DNA of 23,070 bases, taken from Saccoglossus kowalevskii (Eukaryota > Hemichordata > Enteropneusta > Harrimaniidae). The stretch is taken from the NCBI RefSeq assembly GCF_000003605.2, contig NW_003109113.1, positions 43,318 to 66,387 of the forward strand, in the 5' to 3' direction. The notes beneath the pieces were generated by a model. The model made no database searches. It was not told the DNA's origin and saw only the letters and a list, made by a program, of their open reading frames with translations. The position numbers and the translations under genes were made by a program. How positions within the stretch are numbered: the stretch's first letter is position 1; every line of letters begins with the position of its first letter. This document shows positions 1 to 8,999 of this stretch, in pieces.

Positions 1-135
1 GGGAAATGTAGTTTGAATGGCCCACCCATCATTCACTATGTGTATAAATGTTATCAGGGGTGTTGCCTATGTGCTAACAACATTTCACCATTGTCTGCCA
101 TGAAAGAAGGTATTGTCACTATTAGTTTGAATTAA
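1..135 (+). CDS. Possible 3' end of an open frame running off the left edge
   Basis: Frame 1 is open from the first base for 44 codons and ends in TAA at 133-135. The other two plus frames are closed within the first 15 bases. The reading is cysteine-rich, with a CYQGCCLC cluster around residues 17-24. An AATAAA sits at 147-152, only 12 bases after the stop, which would make a very short 3' UTR. I recognise no family. A 44-codon open run at a window edge has a chance probability of a few percent, so this is weak. It could equally be noncoding or the tail of a mobile element. The sequence left of the window would decide. Confidence 0.18.
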   Translation, partial: GKCSLNGPPIIHYVYKCYQGCCLCANNISPLSAMKEGIVTISLN

Positions 136-1750
136 CACTTGTTTTGAATAAACCTTTGATTGACAGTCATCGGGAAAACCTTCACGGCTGTTTAAAACTT
201 GCCTTCTCCTCAATTTTTAGACAAAAACTGTGCTCCAACCTTGCCCAATTAGTAAATTAATAGTGATATAAATAATCATGGTTGTATGCAACAACAAAAA
301 AAGTACTTTATGCATTCTGATTATCGAAAATATCATACTCTGACCAGAAAAATCACCATGGAGTGTGATACTGAAATCTGGTTGCCATCTTCCCTTTATA
401 CACATAGAGCAGCAGCTCTTCACCAATATTAAATAACTAATTAAATAATAAATTACATTATTCTTGCTGTAATCCTGACATCTGTGAAGTGTTGAATTAC
501 TCACTTTGTTGGTACATCCGCTTGTCACAGTATCCCCTACCACAGTGATGTGGTGATACTGCAGTATTGTTATAGTCCCTAAATCTTACAGCTTAATAAT
601 GGGGTAACTTTGTGTAAAACTTGTCGTTAATTTTATATATGGAACCTTATAGCATTAGAATGTGATAATTGAGAACACAAAACAATAAATATTCCCATCT
701 TCTAAATCAAAATGTAATTTTTACTAAATCATTTTGAATAATTTTGAAAATAAATTTAAATTTACTAATGACAGAGAGTTAAATAAAATATATTACAATG
801 GAAAACAAAAGACTGATTGATAGTGTAAATGACACAAACAATAGTGAAAGCAATACAAATTAACTGCTGTGAAATTTGTAGAATTAATTTTTGCTGAAAA
901 AACATATTGGCCGATTTGTTGTATGTATACAATTTATTTTCCATGATTCTGCTGAGTTGTATGAAAAATATTAAAAAAGATATTTTCAATAGATTTTATT
1001 TTTGTTTCATTCCTTCAGCAAAACTAGCAATAAATAAATTTCAAGTGAAAATAAATTACTTTACAGTAATAGAATGCATTTACTAATGATGGATGGTATT
1101 AGAAACAGAGTGATAACTAGAGTAAAGTACAGCTGCAGGAAAATACAAATGTTTAACACAGTCACATCATCATGTATGTCCAATTCCTTACATGACGTAT
1201 TTGTTAATCCAGGGGATAACATACCCCAGGTGCATAAGCAGACATTCAGCCTATGATTAACCCAAATTGCTTGAATAAAGTGACATGTTCTCAGCTGCTG
1301 ATTATGAATTCCAATTTAGATGACAATTGTTTATTAGATTTTCTGAGATAGATTTTGTTCAAACTTGATGGGTATATTGTAGCTCTATTAGTAGTGCAGC
1401 TCTAAATAATAGTGTGTATAAACCAAACATTTCATTTATTGTATATTTTAACCATAGATACACCTTAATAATGCTACTAATTTAACATGTACAGTACTAG
1501 TATACATATATGTATATAGTGGTAAGACTTATTTAAAGTCTTGTGAATTCACTTTAATACATCTGTGACTAATATTAGTTGAGACAGTTTTAAAAAAGAA
1601 AATGTGGTATGGTCTAATATATTAAATCAATGTTCAGGTTTCAGCACAAGCACACTGACTGTTATACATCACTACTATCAAAGTTGAAGGTTTTTTATGA
1701 CGTCATAGCTTTTTATTATCACATGATAATGAAACCTCCATTCGCAAGTA
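136..1750. other. AT-rich noncoding stretch
   Basis: No supported gene. The frames at 217-543, 765-989 and 1074-1256 are low-complexity AT-rich readings without splice signals or family motifs. Visible items are a 16-bp perfect palindrome, TATACATATATGTATA, at 1501-1516, and a CRE-type palindrome at 1698-1705 (listed separately) followed by ATTATCA-CA-TGATAAT at about 1717-1732. Confidence 0.6.
1698..1705. promoter_or_regulatory. Consensus CRE palindrome TGACGTCA
   Basis: A perfect TGACGTCA inside the 12-bp palindrome TATGACGTCATA (1696-1707). This is the consensus site of CREB/ATF bZIP factors. It is one of three copies in the window (also 6828 and 9377), although about 0.2 would be expected at this composition. 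Function is inferred only. Confidence 0.35.
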
Positions 1751-1752
1751 AA

Positions 1753-1758
1753 TTTATT
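1753..1758 (-). terminator. Possible polyadenylation signal AATAAA (minus)
   Basis: AATAAA on the minus strand, 75 bases downstream of the TGA that closes the frame at 1834. The spacing suits a short 3' UTR. The hexamer is common in DNA this AT-rich, so the support is modest. Confidence 0.25.
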
Positions 1759-1833
1759 TCAACAAAATTTAACTAAATTTGTATAATTCTGATGGTGGTG
1801 ATTTATAACAAAAATAATGAATTGCTCACATGG

Positions 1834-2316
1834 TCATATTAGATTTGGAGTAGGGTCTTGATACACTAGTGAGTCTGCCTTCGCCTTGCGCATTATCTTG
1901 GCAAAGACCCTTCTCCTCATCCAATATGGTGCAGTAGAGAGAAATGTATAATAATTGTTAAAATATATATTGATTGGAATGTCCTTTTTTTTTGACTGGA
2001 ACACTTGTAGTTGTGTGTCTGGCAGAAAAACTGCGAAAGTTGGAAATTTGTTGTCAAAATTGTACTTTTCTGGTGAATAATATAAAACATCCATCATTTG
2101 TGTAGGCATTCTATTAGTTTATATTGCTTTCTCTATCTCTGGTAATCTGTCAATGATCTGTTCTAGCTTTTGTAGCCTAGTGCTGTCAAAATGACATTGC
2201 GATCTTGAGCAATTATGAAACGTCGTGACAATCATGTTTGCTTCCTTGTGTGGATTTGATGATGATAGTGATGATGACGACCAATTGTCTCGCTCACCAA
2301 TCAATGCTTTATTCAC
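1834..2316 (-). pseudogene. Unassigned minus-strand frame interrupted by one in-frame stop
   Basis: Reading the minus strand from 2316 to 1834 gives 161 codons broken only by a TAA at 2119-2121. The frame resumes three codons later at an ATG, with no shift. Composition is less AT-rich than the flanks. The upstream part has a serine run (SSSSLSSS) and a charged segment reading LQKLEQIIDRLPEIEKAI. The downstream part has YYSPEKYNF, then a lysine run coded by nine A, and ends in QDPTPNLI before TGA. An AATAAA follows 75 bases on. A GTGAGCG donor-like motif lies at about 2291-2297 (minus) near the upstream end. I do not recognise the family. It may be a decayed gene or 3'-terminal exon, or chance. 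Confidence 0.28.
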
Positions 2317-2319
2317 AGT

Positions 2320-3990
2320 TCAGTATTTTTGACACATTCACAATGGATACTAATTGAAATGATCAATTCATTGTTGTGTTGAAATTAAACCTGCTACGTA
2401 TATCGTCATGAAGTTTAACAGCCTAGTTTATTGCTGAAATATTCAAATTAATGTTTCTAGTTGCTTGAAATTTTTGATATTCCAGTGCAAGTTTAGGATA
2501 TATATTAAAAAACATTTAAAAACAGCACACTGCCAATTGCTTTAATCAACTATTAAATTGGTTTGTGTTCTGAAATATTAAAATTATATTTTTAATTCTA
2601 AAATGACAGGTAGCAAGACATTTTAAGAAGTTATTGTGAACAGTGTTATACTAAGGCTTAAAAAAAAAGATTTCTGGTCCTGAGGTCTTCCAAAATTGTT
2701 GCAAGGGTCCCTTTTTGAATTTATTTATACACTGACCAAAAACAAATTACAGGACATTTATTTTTGGGGTCTTAGCACAAAGTGAACAATTGTTAACTTT
2801 CAGCTAAAGATACAGATTTATTTCAATCATGTCTGTCTGACTCAGATTCTGAACAAAATATCTGTATTGGTACTTTATTTGAGGAAACTCTTAATGTGAA
2901 GGTATAGGAAATTAAACCTTATAGAACTGTTCAAATTACTCGTAAAGAGCAATATGTTTCAGAAATTGTAGCTATCAGTTAAATGTGTAACCTGTGCTAG
3001 CTGGACAGCTGGGTATTTTGGCATAGAAGACTGAGGTTTTGTTGGTTGTAGTTAACATGCCTGTTTATTACCATCACCACTATGCCCCAAAGTAAAATTA
3101 GTTTATATTTATAAATACTCTTATTTCTGTAAAAAAGATGACATTTATTTCATACAAGATGTTGCCACTCACAAACTGAACCAATTTTGACAGTTTATAA
3201 CCACCATTGGTGTCAAATATACTTGCTGGAGTGTATTTAGCCTTTTCAACACCAGTTCCCTCTTTTAATCACAAATTCACAAATTAGTCCTGTTTATAGT
3301 CTGCACTTTCCTTCAGAAGATTGAGACAAAAATAGCCAAATTTTTTTGAGTAAAAACTGAAAATTGACTTAAATTTAGCTTGTTGGCTCCAAAATTAGCG
3401 TTCATTTCCAGAAATATTTAAGAATATAAGAAAAAGAGCAAACAAATTTGGGAGAGAAAGTCTGGTGGTGAAAAGGTTAAGAACATTTGGTGGTTTGTCA
3501 CGATTAATACTTTTGTAATCTCAAGTGATATAAGCATTATTTCAATAATAATCATGCCTATATATTTTAGTATTAAATAGTATATTTCTATATTTACTAG
3601 TTTCAATTAAGAGAATCTTTAGTATGTATCAGCCATTAAAAACAACATAATTAACCTTGCAATGTAAACAACAAAAGACATTAGAAGTGAATTATTTAGA
3701 TCAAAATTCGTGATGGGTGCAGGTATTATACAGTTATGTTTGAATAATGTATCATCCCCCATCCCAATTTGATGATATAGTGCTCATGTGATGTAATATT
3801 AAGAAATGTTTTTTTCAACACAATTCATAATTTAAATATTTTTCATACAATTCTGTTCTTTACTTCGTTGTATGAGTTGTTTTCATCGAAAAAAGTTATG
3901 TGAATATGACAGAATTTGCATGTAATTATATATGCAATTTCGAACACATTGGTTTGGCAGACGGGAGCCATTTGAAGACTTAGGTCATTT
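2320..3990. other. AT-rich noncoding stretch
   Basis: I see no gene, repeat unit or RNA structure that can be supported here. Open frames, such as the one at 3418-3606 on minus, are AT-driven. Confidence 0.6.
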
Positions 3991-3993
3991 CAG

Positions 3994-4025
3994 TGCCGCA
4001 TCCTGTTTGTCGCAATGCATCATGG
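3994..4025 (+). CDS. Possible short exon upstream of the 4132 micro-exon
   Basis: A 32-nt segment between an acceptor-like CATTTCAG (ends 3993) and a donor-like GGTAAATA (GT at 4026). Read in frame 0 it gives CRILFVAMHHG and ends with two bases of a codon. The next candidate exon (4132-4170) begins with the one base needed to complete it, giving Gly-Gln-Tyr across the junction. The acceptor has a poor pyrimidine tract. The only support beyond the flanking signals is phase compatibility, which chance gives one time in three. Confidence 0.18.
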
Positions 4026-4131
4026 GTAAATATAGCTGTATTCTTTATGCACACTATTTATCTAATCTCTTAACAATTTAGTTATCATTTAATACTCTGT
4101 TCTCTCTTGACTTTTTCCATGCTATCTCTAG

Positions 4132-4170
4132 CCAATATGGGATAAATCCTTCCAGGCCAGCTTCTAGATG
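4132..4170 (+). CDS. Candidate 39-nt micro-exon with strong splice sites
   Basis: A long pyrimidine tract (about 4098-4130, with runs such as TTCTCTCTTGACTTTTTCC) ends in CTCTAG. A 39-nt segment follows, then a near-consensus donor, ATG/GTAAGTAT. One frame is fully open and reads QYGINPSRPASR, starting with one base that completes a codon and ending with two bases of another. The other two frames contain stops. A length divisible by three would allow inclusion or skipping without a frame change. The protein family is not recognised. Both splice signals are among the best in the window, so this is one of the better plus-strand exon candidates, but the host gene is not visible. Confidence 0.38.
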
Positions 4171-4441
4171 GTAAGTATCCCTATGTGCTGCGTTAATGTT
4201 CGCATGAAACAACCAACCAATACTGCTTATCCAATACTCATCCTGTGATAGTTTACAGATTTACCTAATCCCCAACTTTTCCTACACTATGTTATCTACC
4301 GTAGTTGCTTAATATAGATAGTACTAGTTCAATGGGAATCCTTTATATATATAGTTTGCACTCTGCCATGTATTATTCTTGTAGTATCGGTACTTAATTA
4401 AATACACCTTAGAAATAATATGCAATTTTTTCAGTTGGTGC

Positions 4442-4513
4442 TCAGGGTTCAAAAGCATGCTTGGCCACCAGTTTTGAAAGCTGGTAGTCCTGTGGCAATT
4501 GTAACATAGTAGC
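4442..4513 (-). CDS. Possible terminal exon of the minus-strand chain
   Basis: On the minus strand an acceptor-like CCCTACCTAAG is followed by 24 codons reading ATMLQLPQDYQLSKLVAKH and then three residues before TGA (4442-4444). It starts in phase 0. That would fit a splice from 5507-5576 if the weak donor GAAAAA/GTTACG there were used; otherwise the 5507 exon ends at its own stop. A longer 67-codon frame in another register overlaps and shares no motif. No family is recognised. Confidence 0.17.
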   Translation of the reverse strand, partial: ATMLQLPQDYQLSKLVAKHAFEP

Positions 4514-4519
4514 CTTAGG

Positions 4520-5500
4520 TAGGGCAATCGTAAAACAATATATACCTATATTTAGATCAAATTGTGACAGAATATTTCAGGAATTTTATCATTTTAAAAA
4601 AACAGTGCTTGTCGTTTTTTTCTTCAGACTAAAAAGAAAAGGGTTGATGTTTTAATGGTAGTGGCAGAACTCTGTTAAAATTGTTGAAAGTAGGGGCTTT
4701 GTCTACTGATAATTTTGAATCCTGACACTATTATGGTCAGTCTCAAGATAGCATCTACATGGACCAAGTTTTAGGTTATACTGTAAAATATGTGTAGAAC
4801 AAACCATTATAGATAATTAAGATAATCTAGTTGACTTCCTATATGATTTTAATCCCATTTGTTAATCCTGTGATTTAAATCCATTAGTACTTAAATACCC
4901 TTTCCTGTATCACTCACTCAACTTTTCTATGATACACACTATCATGTTAGCACTGTACACTATTGTCAAATTACAATTACTACCGCTATATCATACTGTA
5001 ATATAGGAAGAAAATAGTTCTTCTAGTCCAAATGCTAACAAATAATCAAAAATAGCTTTACATAAACATGTTGTCTGGTTTGAGATGTGGCGATCAATCA
5101 TTCAAAATGTAAGTTTCAGCCAAAAAAGTATGGGAATTTATAATATGAAGACAAATTTATATTGAGACTCACTGAATCCACCACATTTTGTATGGTTTCA
5201 GACAGTATTAATGATCACTAGTAGGACTCCCAATTACTGGCAGACAGCTGAAGAGATTATAGCTGCACATTTCTTCAGCATTATTCTTATCACTTGAATT
5301 GGCAATTTTCTTTTCACACTGTTTCATTACTCTCCCATATGACTTGCATGTATCCCACTCTTGCTGTGTTGCTGCATGCTGACTGGCTTTGTAGTGTAGT
5401 GTATAGAATACTCTATAATAAATGATATATACAGGTGAATGTCAAAATTATATCAATTATTTTAATATTTTACTATTACTGTCTATTGGCATGTACCGTA
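4520..5500. other. AT-rich noncoding stretch
   Basis: Nothing supportable. A GTAAGT after ATGTGGCGATCAATCATTCA (about 5085-5110) resembles a start codon plus donor, but it has no upstream promoter or acceptor context. Confidence 0.55.
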
Positions 5501-5506
5501 GATATG

Positions 5507-5576
5507 CTAATGCAATTTTTTTTGCAAGGTCGTAACTTTTTCTTTATCATTCATGTTCAAATCTTTGAAAACTGAA
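5507..5576 (-). CDS. Candidate exon M3 of a minus-strand gene
   Basis: The acceptor is a T-rich tract ending GGACTTTAG. The segment begins with one base that completes a codon left open by the candidate exon at 6210-6283 (AG + T = Ser). It then reads SVFKDLNMNDKEKVTTLQKK and two further residues before TAG at 5507-5509. It is lysine-rich, hydrophilic and probably helical. The frame is also open upstream as part of a 99-codon minus frame, so the exon start rests on the acceptor and on phase. It may instead be spliced at GTTACG to 4513. No recognised family. Confidence 0.28.
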
Positions 5577-5579
5577 CTA

Positions 5580-6205
5580 AAGTCCAGTGCAAAAAGTAAA
5601 CTGAGTTGTCTAAGCTCAATTCTGTTTAAATAGACTTTTACAGAGATGTCTTTTACATGTAATTTTAGACAGGTTTTATTGTAAAAAATGATGCAGTATC
5701 GTATTTCTGATATCATATAGTGAATGCAAGGAAATAGATGTTTCTTTGTGAAGCCATGTTTTATTTGTCTGCTAGGTTGTGTGGTCTTCTGTTGCCCTGA
5801 CAGCAAATGTGCTTGTATTGAATTTAATGTGTGGTAATATTATAAACCAGACTTGCATCATTGTACTGATCAATATCGTAAATTATAAGTTATAGGCAGC
5901 CTAAGCAAGATTATTATCATGCATCATGTCAGCACCTACCTGACACATGTAATACACCACCTGCTTACAGTTGCCATCAATTGAGCAGTCCCAATGTACT
6001 TTACATATAAATTACTTGTGCATTCCTAATGATGCATGCAATAGAGTTTAACACTGGCGTTTTCACCTTACTCTGCATTCATGCAAACAAGCATATTCCC
6101 ATCTTTGGATATCTGTACATCTTTGTACACAATTTTGGACCATTTTATGTATTTTTCCGCAATTTCATTGTTCATTTTGGACAATGGGCAATTAATCACC
6201 AACAC
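5580..6205. other. AT-rich noncoding stretch, probable intron
   Basis: Lies between the minus-strand exon candidates M2 and M3. Two overlapping plus frames (6029-6226 and 6081-6299) are rich in F, I and H and lack splice or family evidence. The second covers exon M2 on the opposite strand. Confidence 0.45.
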
Positions 6206-6209
6206 TCAC

Positions 6210-6283
6210 CTATTTATAAATGCTAATTTCTGTATCCTTTTCACTGCCAAAGTCATTGTCATCTGTTCAAAATCTGCTTTTTT
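6210..6283 (-). CDS. Candidate exon M2 of a minus-strand gene
   Basis: On the minus strand, TTTTATATAG is followed by a 74-nt open segment and then a near-consensus donor, AATAG/GTGAGTGTT. It reads KKADFEQMTMTLAVKRIQKL then AFIN, starting in phase 0 and ending with AG of a split codon. The start phase matches the phase-0 end of the candidate exon at 7395-7546, and the end phase matches the start of 5507-5576. The mixed charged and hydrophobic pattern suggests a helix. No family is recognised. The donor is strong; the acceptor tract is short. Confidence 0.32.
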
Positions 6284-6516
6284 CTATATAAAATTTTGAT
6301 TGAAATTTGAAAAGTCTGACCAAAATTCACAAACAATATAAACATATTCTGTCTGTTTGTTAACACTAAAATTAATTCTGAAAATATTAAAATAATTGCA
6401 CAAACATTTCAGTTGGAAAAACTATTTTGGCTACTAGTACTGTGCAGAAATTTGACTATACATTTTGTATACTACAGTCGGATATGTTGATGTTTTGCGC
6501 ATACGTATTAAAGCGA

Positions 6517-6544
6517 TGTGACTGGTTGGTGGGGACCAGTCACA
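6517..6544. repeat. 10-bp perfect inverted repeat
   Basis: TGTGACTGGT (6517-6526) and its exact complement ACCAGTCACA (6535-6544) flank an 8-base spacer, in a short stretch richer in CpG than its surroundings. Origin unknown. Confidence 0.5.
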
Positions 6545-6827
6545 CCCGAATATAATAAAGTGGTGCTTTAGTTAGATGGCCATAGTATGTAGTTTTTTAC
6601 AAACAAGAATCTACCCATGAGCCTTTGTGTTTTTAGCATGTGTTGTTATCGTCCCTTGGGCCTCAATTCCCGCGCGTGCACAGGTGGAGACCCTCCCGCT
6701 TTAACATACATGTATTGGTCTATCAATAAAACAACTGCAGATTCCGATTAGGTGATAATCAGTGAGGCATATTTGTTATCTTACATTCGCATGCTGGTTA
6801 GCAAGAATGTAATCACATAACGTCACA

Positions 6828-6835
6828 TGACGTCA
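6828..6835. promoter_or_regulatory. Consensus CRE palindrome TGACGTCA
   Basis: Second perfect CREB/ATF consensus. A CGTCA half-site lies just upstream (about 6821-6825). The motif sits in a locally CpG-enriched patch (about 6480-6860). Function inferred. Confidence 0.35.
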
Positions 6836-6916
6836 CACTACAACGGCCTATATGTAAGTACACTAAAGTACCGTACATAACAAATCTTGGCAGTACATCA
6901 GTTGATTGACAACCTA

Positions 6917-6929
6917 AGGTCAAAGGTGA
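6917..6929 (+). promoter_or_regulatory. Nuclear-receptor DR1 element
   Basis: AGGTCA-A-AGGTGA is a direct repeat of the nuclear-receptor half-site spaced by one base. DR1 is the arrangement bound by RXR, HNF4 and COUP-TF type receptors. It has one mismatch in the second half-site. It lies 82 bases downstream of the CRE at 6828. Binding is inferred. Confidence 0.35.
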
Positions 6930-7394
6930 CATCAAACATCATCAAAGTATTCAGTCTAGCAATAAAACTGCCCACACAAACAATCCATTCAAATTATTTT
7001 TGTTTTATTGCATGCCTTCCATTTATTGCACCCAATTTAGACTTAATTGCCAGCTAAAATGCTGATAGTTTTGCAATAGGTAATATGTAACCCCAAATAT
7101 ACTGCCTGCCTGTCATGAACAGTTAAGTAGTCCGGTAGAGTGCCATTCATTTAAAACATATTAGGAATCAAATGAAGTCTCAAAGACATCGCACGCACAT
7201 ATTAACAAAGAAAATTTCCTTGTAATCACTGCTCTATTTTCAAGTAATAAGTCAGAATATAGAATGCATGTATATAATGCATGTATGTATTCAATGGTTT
7301 TTATCCGATGCTGCTATGTATTAATTCAAAGCTTGAATATTACCATAATTTATTAAAAATATCATAAAATGAGAGTTGCCAAGGTTACAAATAC

Positions 7395-7546
7395 CTTTTT
7401 TGGTTTACTCATGAATAATATTTCTCTGACAGTTTCAGCTTTCTGAACACACAAATTGATCAAATCAGAGATGATTTCACCTATTATTTTATCCGTTTGG
7501 GGATAATTCGAACTTTTCCATAACAGTTTAGAAATTGCTGCAAAAT
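7395..7546 (-). CDS. Candidate exon M1 of a minus-strand gene
   Basis: The acceptor is CCTTCTTTTTTCAACTGATATCAG on the minus strand, with a good pyrimidine tract. The donor is AAAAAAG/GTATTTGT. The 152-nt segment starts with two bases finishing a codon and gives 50 open codons. They include SKLLWKSSNYPQTDKIIGEI near the start and VQKAETVREILFMSKPKK at the end, ending in phase 0. The middle (IIGEIISDLINLCV) looks like an amphipathic helix. The end phase matches the candidate exon at 6210-6283. The protein family is not recognised. It overlaps an 85-codon open frame, a length that chance can produce. Confidence 0.35.
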
Positions 7547-7764
7547 CTGATATCAGTTGAAAAAAGAAGGATTTTAATACTACTACTGTAGCAGCAATTT
7601 GAAATTTATACCTTCTCAATGAAATAGTGATTGACGATTATTGATTGAAACTAAAAAGTCACTTGACCAATCAAGTCATGCTGTTATAAATCCTTGGTTT
7701 AATCTTGTTGAATGTTACTTTAGTTTGTAACAGTGGGAGATTTCCTTGCTGCAAGCTATAACAA

Positions 7765-7770
7765 TTTATT
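7765..7770 (-). terminator. Possible polyadenylation signal AATAAA (minus)
   Basis: AATAAA on the minus strand, 60 bases after the TAA of the frame ending at 7830. A plausible spacing for a terminal exon, but a common hexamer here. Confidence 0.22.
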
Positions 7771-7829
7771 ACAATTCTGATAGAGCTATGAATAATGATA
7801 AACTTAATGAAATATGCCCTTGAATAACC

Positions 7830-7943
7830 TTAGTCTGCTTGAAATGGTTCCAATGATTGAGTCTCAATTATGGATTGTAGTGCAATCTGTAGCAGGTTTT
7901 TTAGCCATCTGTCTACTGCCTGTCTTTCAGACATGCACTTCAT
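7830..7943 (-). CDS. Possible minus-strand terminal exon
   Basis: An open frame of 37 codons plus TAA, reading MKCMSERQAVDRWLKNLLQI and then ALQSIIETQSLEPFQAD. The pattern suits an amphipathic helix. An acceptor-like GTCTGAAAG lies inside it, so the exon may start at about residue 7. AATAAA follows 60 bases after the stop. The opposite strand carries an 85-codon frame (7814-8071) that is also open, and the two readings cannot be separated by eye. No family recognised. Confidence 0.22.
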   Translation of the reverse strand: MKCMSERQAVDRWLKNLLQIALQSIIETQSLEPFQAD

Positions 7944-8419
7944 GTTTTTTAAAATGGACGAAAAATGTCAATTGTCAATATTCCTACTATAACCCTTGGC
8001 TGCAGTTATTCTTAGAAAAGCAACTGATTGGAGTTAGAACATTCAGTAATATTCTAATAGCTTGTGGCTAAACGAAAACTGATAATTTCTGAAAAAATAC
8101 AAGGTGGCATTAATAAGTTTTCAAATGCATAAGAACAGAGTTTGATCATGTCAGAATAAAAATCAGAAATTCATGAGTTTTGTGATTATAACAATTATAG
8201 GTTGTAAATATTTAAAACTATAGCTATCATGAAATTTAAAATAATTTATAAATTCTTGCACTCTCTTTTATGCACCTTGAAGGAACTGAAGCTACATGGC
8301 ATTCCCATTGTTATACATTTTGTAGCACTGGCATTTAAATAATGAAATGTAATTTTTTTGAAATTTTGAAACAGAATTAGGATATCAATAACACCTGATG
8401 TTATCACTGAACCAAATAT

Positions 8420-8543
8420 TTAAGCACAGAAAAATTCTTTCATTAAAAAACTAAATGTTTTTTTCCATGACATTTCGGACTTTTGGTTCCAGAACAGTGG
8501 CTCTAATTTGTTATTTGATTTGCTGTAGCCTAGTGGTACGAAC
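8420..8543 (-). CDS. Possible minus-strand terminal exon
   Basis: A strong acceptor (TTTTCTTCATATTTTGATTATTACAG) precedes one base plus 40 open codons ending in TAA at 8420-8422. The reading starts FVPLGYSKSNNKLEPLFWNQ and continues KSEMSWKKTF. No polyadenylation hexamer is obvious downstream. The plus-strand 69-codon frame at 8455-8664 is its hydrophobic shadow. No family is recognised. The support is essentially one good acceptor and an open frame. Confidence 0.22.
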
Positions 8544-8573
8544 CTGTAATAATCAAAATATGAAGAAAATTAC

Positions 8574-8630
8574 CTTGTTGTTGTGCTTTTTAATTTGGTA
8601 CGTGAACCACCTTAAGATATGGCAGAATAG
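8574..8630 (-). CDS. Possible 57-nt minus-strand exon
   Basis: Between an acceptor-like AAGTTGACAG and a good donor, AACAAG/GTAATTTTC. It reads LFCHILRWFTYQIKKHNNK, 19 codons in phase 0-0. The next acceptor is only 30 bases on (the start of 8420-8543), too close for a normal intron, and the phases do not match. The two would therefore be alternatives, or one of them is false. Confidence 0.17.
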
Positions 8631-8925
8631 CTGTCAACTTAGCATGACTGGCTGCCTAATTTGACTGCATAACTGTCCCAATATATGGAGTGAAATTATC
8701 TTTTATAAGCTATCTACTCTTTACATCTGATCCCACTCAAAACGTTGATGATGACAATGGTTACTAGAATTCTATGACTAGTTCATTCAAATTCACTAAA
8801 GCATTCATCTTGCATAATCTTTGTTAGGGCTGATCATCAGTATTCTGATAATGTGTTGATACAGGATCATGTTTTCGGATTGGGCAATTGCTTCCTCTAT
8901 CTGTCTATGCATAATACGTACTCAC

Positions 8926-8961
8926 CAATCCAAATCCAAACCGTTTGAGATTATAAAGTAT
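8926..8961 (-). CDS. Candidate 36-nt minus-strand micro-exon
   Basis: On the minus strand, GCCACAATTTGACAG is followed by ATACTTTATAATCTCAAACG... and the strong donor GGATTG/GTGAGTAC. In one frame the 12 codons read ILYNLKRFGFGL, with a TGA just upstream in that frame, so the acceptor would be required. No family recognised. The donor is among the best on the minus strand. Confidence 0.22.
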
Positions 8962-8999
8962 CTGTCAAATTGTGGCAAATATCACAATCGGTAAGAATT

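Noticed and set aside
217-543. 108-codon minus frame
   Set aside because: No splice signal, motif or composition change. Frames of this length are near the chance expectation for this A+T content.
6600-6720. GC-richer patch around 6650-6710 as a promoter or SINE
   Set aside because: No A/B boxes, no terminal repeats, no downstream exon and no repeat partner in the window.
7263-7286. Tandem AATGCATGTAT pair
   Set aside because: Only two copies of an 11-mer in low-complexity DNA; not informative.
7814-8071. 85-codon hydrophobic plus frame
   Set aside because: Overlaps a minus-strand reading that has an acceptor and a polyadenylation hexamer. Neither is proven, and I kept only the minus call at low confidence.
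8544-8573. 30-nt intron joining 8574-8630 to 8420-8543
   Set aside because: Too short for normal splicing, and the phases give an early stop.
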